A DNA stretch of 11,587 nt from an uncultured Clostridia bacterium (lineage in GTDB: Bacteria; Bacillota; Clostridia; Oscillospirales; CAG-272), in contig CAJGDZ010000041.1 of the NCBI GenBank assembly GCA_904502055.1, positions 1 to 11,587 on the forward strand. The letters run 5' to 3'. Under the pieces are notes generated by a model. It worked only from the letters and a program-made list of their open reading frames with translations. It was not told the origin of the DNA and made no database searches. How positions within the stretch are numbered: the first letter of the stretch is position 1; each line of letters begins with the position of its first letter. A program made the translations under genes and the position numbers. Positions 7,101 to 11,587 of this stretch are shown one piece after another.

Positions 7101-10015
7101 CCACCTCGCAGGCGCTTCATGTGAAGACCACCACGAACGGTTCGGCGCAGTACATCAAGTTCTTCAATACCACGACGAACGACGTTCTGACCGCAGAGGA
7201 CGTGGGCAAGACCTTCCTTGTCTCCTTTGACATTTATCCCGAACAGGAGATCGAGATCGACGTAGGTTTTTCGATGCTGCTCGCGTGCGAGTCCCCCTAC
7301 AACAACGTTACAAAGATCTACGGTGACATACACAAGCAGACCGTGGCCGCCGGCAAGTGGTCAACGGTGACCTGCGAGCTTACGATCACCGAGGAGCTTG
7401 TGGGCATTCAGGCAGGTCTTCTGACTGTGAAGCTTCAGTATCCCATGATGGATACCAACCCGAGCACCTTTTTTGACAATCTGTATGTGGAGGAGCTTCT
7501 TCACGTATATGATAATGACTTTAATACTCCCGTGAACGGTACGGCATTAAACAAGACGGTCGACGGTGTGACCTACAGCGTGGTTAATGCCGGCGGTAAG
7601 GTGACCGACGCGAGAGAGCTGGTGAACGGCGTTTACAACTGGGATGTTAACACGCCCTCCTCGCCTTATCTGTGGTGTCGCACCGGCGCAACCTCAGAGG
7701 CGTTCCTCCGTACGGTGGCTGAGCTGACGGCGGCCGGTGTGCCCTCCGATTCGCAGGCCTTCCGTGCGACAACGACCAAGAGCGGTACGTCTCAGATCAT
7801 GAAGTTCTTCAACGTTACCACCGACAGTCTCCTGACCGAGGCCGACATCGGTAAGGTCTACCGCGCGACCTTTGACATCTACACGCCGGTGGACACGGCC
7901 ATTGCCTCCGGTTTCTCGATGGTACTTCAGGTGGGCTCGAACGCCCCGGGTAAGATCTACGGCGAGAAGGTATGGACCTATATTCCCGCCAAAACCTGGA
8001 CAACGGTGACTATGGATCTTCCGATGACGGCAGAGCTTGTGGCTCTTCAGGCAGGACTTTTGAGCATAGAGCTTCAGTATCCTGCGGCTGATTCGGTATA
8101 CTATACGTATTTCGATAATCTTCGCGTGGAGGAGCTGATGCCTGCACTTACGGCTAAAAAGGGAGCGTTCTCGCTTGTTGTTACCAAACTCACTCCGGTC
8201 AACGAAAATATCACTGTAATGCTGGATGAGATTACCGAGCTTGCGACCTTTGCCGCGAGCGCAACCGTTCGCAACGAGAAGACCGGCAAAGTGGTCAAGG
8301 GCGAATGGACGGCGGTTGACGAGAGCGGCAAGAGCTTTGCCTTCGTAACGGACGGACTTGAGCCGACCTCGATCTACACCGTAAGCGTGGCAGATACTGT
8401 GATCCATAGAGTTCTCGTTGAGGGCGACTATGCGCTTCGTCCGTTGGTTGCCTCCTACGTTTCGAAGTCCGAGCCTGCCAAGAGCTTTGCTCTTGACGCG
8501 GGTGTGGCGCTCGATAGCGATAAGCTGGGCGTGGTCACTTTCTCGGCAAAGACGCTTATGAATGCCGATCTCGCGACGCTTTATCTTGATATCGATACCG
8601 AGCGAAATTCCTATCTGCGCGTGTACGTGCTGACCGATTATACGCCCGACGGCGCGCTGTGCTACAACGCCATTGCCGGCAAGCTGAACGACGAGGCACT
8701 TCTCGAGGCGCGCAACGTGGTCGACGGTAAGACGGCGATCGATCTTTCTCCGCTTGCGGATAAGATGCTGGGCGATAGTGTGACACTGGTCTTTGAGGCA
8801 GGCTATACCTTCTTCAATGATTTCGAGACACCTGCGGTGACCAAAAACACAACGCTTTCTCCCGGTCAGTCGGCACAGGTGCCCGGCAACGTGTCCTTTA
8901 CGGATAGTTATATTTATGCTTCTCAGGGCACAAATTCGCAGGCACTTCTGATGCCTGCGGCAGGGAACGAGTCTCAGACGTTTCGTGCGACGACCTACGA
9001 CGCCAACGGTGTGCAGTGGACGAAGTTTTACAATACGCTTAAGAGCGGTGAGACCCTGAATGTGGGCGATGTGGGAAGAAGCTACAGTGTAAGCCTTAAG
9101 ATCCGCTCGGAGCACGTACAGGCTATGTACAACGAGGGCGGCGAGAGCGCTACCGTGATTTCCGTTCCGGTTGGTTATACCCATCGCAACAGCTCGCAGT
9201 TGACCTATAATCAGGCCAAATACAGCAGTACGAGTCGCGTGAACGAGGTCGGTGCGGAGGCAATTTCTCCGATTTCGATCGCTCTTGGCGGTACGGCGCA
9301 GAAGGTAGACTTCGCCGTGACGATCAACGAGGCAATGGCACAAATGCAGGGTGGTATGCTTACGTTCGCCCTTCCGACCGTGGGGGCACCGATCTATGCC
9401 GAGGACGGAACAACTGTACTTGAAAGGGCATTTATCTATACCTTCTATGATGACATTCTTGTGAAGGAGATCATCGACGAGGCTCATGCGCTTATGCTTG
9501 CCTCGGACAGCCTGATCCTTGTGACCGAGAACATGGGCGCTGTAGTGCTCACCGATGCGGATAAGCCCGTGAAGGATGCGGTTGAGGGCGAGGAAGAGAT
9601 CCTGCCCAACCTTGATGCCACCGTGATCTCGTACCAGGTATCGAAGGGCGAGGACGGCGTGTTCGCACTTCGTGCGATCGCAGGTGTCGATTCGCTGAAC
9701 TACAAGTACTTCGGCTATGAGGTAACGGTTACCACCGCTGAGGGAACGAAGATGCTTTCGGGCAAGGATACCCGCGTTTATACCGCGATCCTCGCCGGCG
9801 AGACCGAATACTCGGTGAAGGACAATTTCGGATACGAGTATGCGGCGTTTGCCACGGTGAAGAGCTTGGCTCTTGACACCGCGGCCGAGATCCTCGTTCG
9901 TGCCTACGTGGTAACGCAGGACGGAGAGACACTGTACGGCAGAGATGCAACGCTGGTTTACAGCGGCGCACGTGACGCTGACGGATATCCCGTTGTTTCT
10001 GTCAAAGCAGAATGA
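4139..10015 (+). CDS. Giant secreted alpha/beta-hydrolase-like multimodular protein
   Basis: The 1958-residue product has a signal peptide (K/R at 2-5, hydrophobic 6-28, likely cleavage after V-F-A at 29). A beta-rich stretch precedes an alpha/beta-hydrolase-like domain (about 180-645) with a candidate triad: Ser466 in G-I-S-K-A, Asp584 or Asp585 in G-T-R-D-D-Y, and His617 in Q-G-H-T-Y-P. Then come a Big_5/SbsA Ig-like module (650-774), a DNRLRE/CBM96-like module (775-905), two homologous jelly-roll-like modules (908-1121 and 1122-1334), a second Ig-like plus DNRLRE-like block (1335-1555), a third jelly-roll-like module (1556-1790), and a C-terminal beta module (about 1832-1958). No LPxTG, SLH or dockerin motif is seen. 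It is probably extracellular and may act on esters or glycans, but the substrate is unknown. AAAGGA lies 6 nt before the ATG. A terminator follows the stop. Confidence 0.85.
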   Translation: MKNKRFFSLLSAFLATVMLLGALPLGVFAYEMPKGNSTPNYTEHRGDEGMFEDSNGVMVYYGIEDYYKTSRKDVKLSTEYKTVDDSKSASNTSVVAYYDECPYLYADYAIYFDESIEGTTYKVRYGLSMEDGVYYTDPATREIVKGNVSPIELTASNSNTQNPDYNAGYTMVKGENDELLYTTRHQNDKAIIFYIINHRASDRIGMEDDVSILSDYIAQGYVVVTVDFKSDKQAVTPFVENALVSLRAMFDQYASDAAIKELGLVTNTNNIFFLPEGCRIERDVWFWDPSIYGVIGSMERFRQNWNEMISSEAAVNAADPTKYDTLNIGSVDSVEELISTVTKKDGTPIEYKQTMDIIYPSQPKDGYEAPLYIQEATLPNREQNVLQAYTRVSFASMALNGYACVQYDHSFWPFLYRDDYEFANSGSHYGLSNSSAHMARAAVRCARSLADELGYSSVYAGAAGISKATVGIAILSIKNNKQIPQTAVKAFGVTYSNIAYEGDIYKEGVADKDKGKIPSGATYDPNCELAIVQPFMYYDAACTEEISSDCTVAYNSSGGGVQQLFGEYAKYEKVPMVLSCGTRDDYRCYDYWEEEVAWFDTAALNSFLPMVQLDQGHTYPVGYDNEHGYYRTNAMLKFFDIYLKPDAQRAPEVLWVTPLDGANGVPVSGEWKIGPYTPFKWEVDSYYYDQSIQIRFVDSVDPASVNTGVKVTDASGRVVDGTWVASQKNALSTFECDALEPATAYTIHITRDVKGENGVALAESREVSFTTEGIYLVDSAADTYVSAYAPDKAFGDADVLKIREGYTTLVSFATKNVIDAKEVLLYADVANDANPTAEVYALANTLVDGNLTYAGLTALDAWTNKTLLGTYTVEGDLLAFDFTALADMELGEYVTLAFVSADGPTDTFKYYNGFDDFDFTNPVTKEVDGTTYTVIAENGQLTDGRSAGGKEWNVNTPSSPYVWCRTGPTSFAHIRKVSELTTTYGVPATSQALHVKTTTNGSAQYIKFFNTTTNDVLTAEDVGKTFLVSFDIYPEQEIEIDVGFSMLLACESPYNNVTKIYGDIHKQTVAAGKWSTVTCELTITEELVGIQAGLLTVKLQYPMMDTNPSTFFDNLYVEELLHVYDNDFNTPVNGTALNKTVDGVTYSVVNAGGKVTDARELVNGVYNWDVNTPSSPYLWCRTGATSEAFLRTVAELTAAGVPSDSQAFRATTTKSGTSQIMKFFNVTTDSLLTEADIGKVYRATFDIYTPVDTAIASGFSMVLQVGSNAPGKIYGEKVWTYIPAKTWTTVTMDLPMTAELVALQAGLLSIELQYPAADSVYYTYFDNLRVEELMPALTAKKGAFSLVVTKLTPVNENITVMLDEITELATFAASATVRNEKTGKVVKGEWTAVDESGKSFAFVTDGLEPTSIYTVSVADTVIHRVLVEGDYALRPLVASYVSKSEPAKSFALDAGVALDSDKLGVVTFSAKTLMNADLATLYLDIDTERNSYLRVYVLTDYTPDGALCYNAIAGKLNDEALLEARNVVDGKTAIDLSPLADKMLGDSVTLVFEAGYTFFNDFETPAVTKNTTLSPGQSAQVPGNVSFTDSYIYASQGTNSQALLMPAAGNESQTFRATTYDANGVQWTKFYNTLKSGETLNVGDVGRSYSVSLKIRSEHVQAMYNEGGESATVISVPVGYTHRNSSQLTYNQAKYSSTSRVNEVGAEAISPISIALGGTAQKVDFAVTINEAMAQMQGGMLTFALPTVGAPIYAEDGTTVLERAFIYTFYDDILVKEIIDEAHALMLASDSLILVTENMGAVVLTDADKPVKDAVEGEEEILPNLDATVISYQVSKGEDGVFALRAIAGVDSLNYKYFGYEVTVTTAEGTKMLSGKDTRVYTAILAGETEYSVKDNFGYEYAAFATVKSLALDTAAEILVRAYVVTQDGETLYGRDATLVYSGARDADGYPVVSVKAE

Positions 10016-10024
10016 TTTTATAAG

Positions 10025-10058
10025 AAAAACGGCTTTCTCTTCGGAGAAAGCCGTTTTT
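10025..10058. terminator. Bidirectional terminator with UUCG tetraloop
   Basis: AAAAACGGCTTTCTC (10025-10039) and its exact complement GAGAAAGCCGTTTTT (10044-10058) form a perfect 15-bp stem closed by the very stable C(UUCG)G loop. Runs of five T on both strands let it end both the large gene (stop at 10015) and the convergent Gfo/Idh/MocA gene (stop at 10082 on the minus strand). Confidence 0.93.
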
Positions 10059-10079
10059 GTATGCAATGAATGGGATGAA

Positions 10080-11315
10080 TTACTTTTCTACAACGGGAAG
10101 CTCGATGACGTCCTTCGGAGTGCGGGTCTTGTAAGCACCGCCCGTAAAGTCGGGTACCTCGACCACGGCACCGCCCATAGCCAGAGACTTCTCGGACAGA
10201 TAGGTGATGGCCATCCACGCTGCCGCATCGTATACGTCGATGGGCATTTCCTTGCCGTCGCGGAGCGCGTTCACGAAGTTTAAGAACTCAAAGTAGTCCA
10301 TACCGCCGTGACCCTTCTGCTTCTGCTCCTCGGTGATGTTGCGCCAGAAGTCGGGCAGATATTTGTCATAGTATTGAGGCGCATTGTTGAAGTACCATTC
10401 GGCACCCTTTATAATGTCGAAGGTCTCCTTGTCACCGTCGCGGAATACGGAGTTGGAGTCCTGATTGTAACGTCCCTTGGTGCCGCAAACGGTAAGCTCG
10501 CGGGAGTATGTACGGGGCAGGGTGGTATCCAGACGAAGGCTGATCAGCTCGCCGTTCTCGCAGGTGATCAGCGTTTCCACAACGTCACCCTGCGCAAACT
10601 CGCGATCCTTCAGGTACTCAAGTTCGGGCTTGTCCTGCACGTAGGCGTGAAGGCCCAGCGCCTTGCTGGAGCGGGAAACCAGAGAGACCATGCGGTTGCC
10701 GCGGTTGATGTTGAGAAGGCGGCAGATGGGGCCCAGCTCGTGGGTGGGATAATTCTCGCAGTTGCGCGTGGAGTAGTGCTTCAGGCGGTAATGACGGTTG
10801 ATGTCGCCGTATGCCACCTCCTTGCGGAGATCGTGTCCGTAAGCGCCGTGGCAATAGACAACGTCGCCGAAGATGCCGTTTCGGGCCAGCGAGAGCGCAA
10901 ACAGCTCGTCGCGGTTGAAGCAGCAGTTTTCCATAAACATAAAGGGAACGCGGGTCTTCTCCCAGGTCTCAACCAGCGAGCGGCACTCCTCCTCACTGTG
11001 AGCGCCACCGACCTCCATAGCTACGGCAACGCCGTGCTCCATTGCCATCACGGCAACCTCGGTGTGTGACTCCCAGCTGGTGGCCACGTATGCCACGTCG
11101 GGCTTGAGTGCCTCGACCATAGCGGTGGAGTCGGTATATACTTCGGGGCGGAATCCGGTTTTCTCTTCCACGATGCCCGCCAGCTTTTCGGCCTTGTCCT
11201 TATAGGGATCGCTGATGCCAACGATGCGAACGTCATCCAGACCGCAGAGCACACCCTTGGTCACGCCTTCACCGCGTTGACCGGCACCGCAAACTACAAA
11301 ATTCAACTGTTTCAT
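10080..11315 (-). CDS. Gfo/Idh/MocA-family protein, GH109-like (NAD-dependent glycosidase)
   Basis: This 411-residue protein has an N-terminal Rossmann fold with G-A-G-Q-R-G (10-15) for NAD(P) and a C-terminal alpha/beta domain of the Gfo/Idh/MocA type. The usual E-K-P dehydrogenase motif is replaced by E-V-G (101-103). Several stretches match what I recall of GH109 alpha-N-acetylgalactosaminidases: M-E-N-C-C-F (128-133), G-A-Y-G-H-D-L-R (157-164), Y-P-T-H-E-L-G-P (189-196) and L-N-I-N-R-G (201-206). GH109 enzymes cleave glycosidic bonds by transient NAD-linked oxidation. There is no signal peptide, so it would act inside the cell. The start at 11315 is chosen because GGAGG (11328-11324) lies 8 nt upstream; a start at 11330 would place the ribosome site inside the gene. 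A plain sugar dehydrogenase remains possible, and the specificity is not established. Confidence 0.85.
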   Translation of the reverse strand: MKQLNFVVCGAGQRGEGVTKGVLCGLDDVRIVGISDPYKDKAEKLAGIVEEKTGFRPEVYTDSTAMVEALKPDVAYVATSWESHTEVAVMAMEHGVAVAMEVGGAHSEEECRSLVETWEKTRVPFMFMENCCFNRDELFALSLARNGIFGDVVYCHGAYGHDLRKEVAYGDINRHYRLKHYSTRNCENYPTHELGPICRLLNINRGNRMVSLVSRSSKALGLHAYVQDKPELEYLKDREFAQGDVVETLITCENGELISLRLDTTLPRTYSRELTVCGTKGRYNQDSNSVFRDGDKETFDIIKGAEWYFNNAPQYYDKYLPDFWRNITEEQKQKGHGGMDYFEFLNFVNALRDGKEMPIDVYDAAAWMAITYLSEKSLAMGGAVVEVPDFTGGAYKTRTPKDVIELPVVEK

Positions 11316-11350
11316 ATCCAAAACCTCCAAAAATATCGGTCATTTTCTTT

Positions 11351-11379
11351 ATTATAGCACAATTTGGAAAAAAAGTATA
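11351..11379 (-). promoter_or_regulatory. Promoter of the GH109-like gene
   Basis: On the minus strand a perfect TATAAT (11356-11351) is preceded by TG and C, giving an extended -10. TATACT (11379-11374) is a weak -35 with a 17-bp spacer. The start would be near 11344, about 29 nt before the ATG at 11315. The AT-rich DNA between 11380 and 11450 shows no clear operator. Confidence 0.65.
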
Positions 11380-11481
11380 GGGTTTTTAGCCATTTCTGTC
11401 TTAGATTTTGGTTCTTTTTTATTTGTAAATTGAAGTTTAACGGTCCGGCTACGCTTGAACGAAGGTGGCGTGCAAACTAAG

Positions 11482-11587
11482 CCTCCCTCCGAGAGGGAGG
11501 GGGACCGCCTGTGGCGGTGGAAGGAGCCTGCGCGACTTCATTGTGCTTGCAGACTCTACTGCTGCGCGGGCTCCCTCAGTCGCCTAC
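11482..11587. repeat. GC-rich intergenic multi-hairpin repeat, cut by window end
   Basis: Three nested or tandem inverted repeats occur. CCTCCCTC/GAGGGAGG (11482-11489/11493-11500) has a 3-nt loop. ACCGCC/GGCGGT (11504-11509/11513-11518) has a TGT loop. GGAGCC/GGCTCC (11523-11528/11569-11574) encloses about 40 nt. No open reading frame is supported. From memory, similar modules (a CCTCCCTC hairpin, a GACCGCC hairpin, then CTCCCTCAGTCG) are widely repeated between genes in gut Clostridia genomes. The composition differs sharply from the AT-rich DNA just before it, as expected of a mobile or REP-like element. The right boundary is not in the window. Confidence 0.6.

Noticed and set aside
7694..10066. 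A 790-codon open frame on the minus strand opposite the large secreted-protein gene
   Set aside because: It is antisense to a gene with signal peptide, modular repeats and good ribosome site. Its product is rich in His, Arg and Lys with no recognisable domain. Long antisense frames arise from codon bias in the true gene.
10308..11069. A 253-codon plus-strand open frame
   Set aside because: It is the complement of the GH109-like gene, which has clear family motifs. The plus-strand product has no recognisable domain.
1..11587. CRISPR arrays, tRNA or rRNA genes, transposases, phage or toxin-antitoxin genes
   Set aside because: I saw no regularly spaced repeats, no cloverleaf, no rRNA-like sequence and no proteins of these classes.

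Overview
The window looks like chromosomal DNA from an uncultured anaerobic Clostridia lineage (Bacillota; probably a gut or rumen member of the Oscillospirales/Christensenellales type). The basis is a Mini-ribonuclease III gene (a Bacillota-type enzyme), near-consensus sigma-A promoters with extended -10 elements, strong AGGAGG-type ribosome binding sites, AT-rich intergenic DNA beside moderately GC-rich genes, and GC-rich hairpin repeats at both ends. This is inference; no rRNA or other marker gene is present.

Layout. 1-505 is non-coding: three hairpin repeats, then a strong promoter and a structured leader. 506-1360 encodes a membrane-anchored or secreted BspA-type leucine-rich-repeat protein. 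1380-2939 is a compact three-gene operon with its own promoter, overlapping genes and a strong terminator: mrnC (23S rRNA maturation), a cytoplasmic cyclophilin-type peptidyl-prolyl isomerase, and a flavin reductase-like FMN-binding protein. An AraC-family regulator lies convergently on the minus strand (2958-3785). It is separated by a 353-bp regulatory region from a divergent gene for a 1958-residue secreted protein (4139-10015), which joins an alpha/beta-hydrolase-like domain to a long array of beta-sandwich modules. A UUCG-loop bidirectional terminator follows. A minus-strand Gfo/Idh/MocA-family gene (10080-11315) comes next; it most resembles GH109 NAD-dependent glycosidases. The window ends in a GC-rich intergenic repeat (11482-11587).

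How the parts may work together. The most informative region is 3786-4138. It holds two divergent promoters whose -10 elements overlap, a leader hairpin, and a tandem direct repeat with 21-bp spacing placed directly against the -35 region of the large gene. That is the geometry of classical AraC I1-I2 activator sites. The simplest model is a glycan-responsive unit: the AraC regulator senses a small ligand, activates the secreted hydrolase/adhesin-like protein, and the GH109-like enzyme processes an imported product. The regulatory geometry and domain order are visible in the sequence; the substrate and the functional link are inferred.

The candidate for something undescribed is the 1958-residue protein. 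It has a degenerate G-x-S-x-A nucleophile elbow, twice-repeated Ig/DNRLRE-like/jelly-roll blocks, and no recognisable cell-wall anchor.
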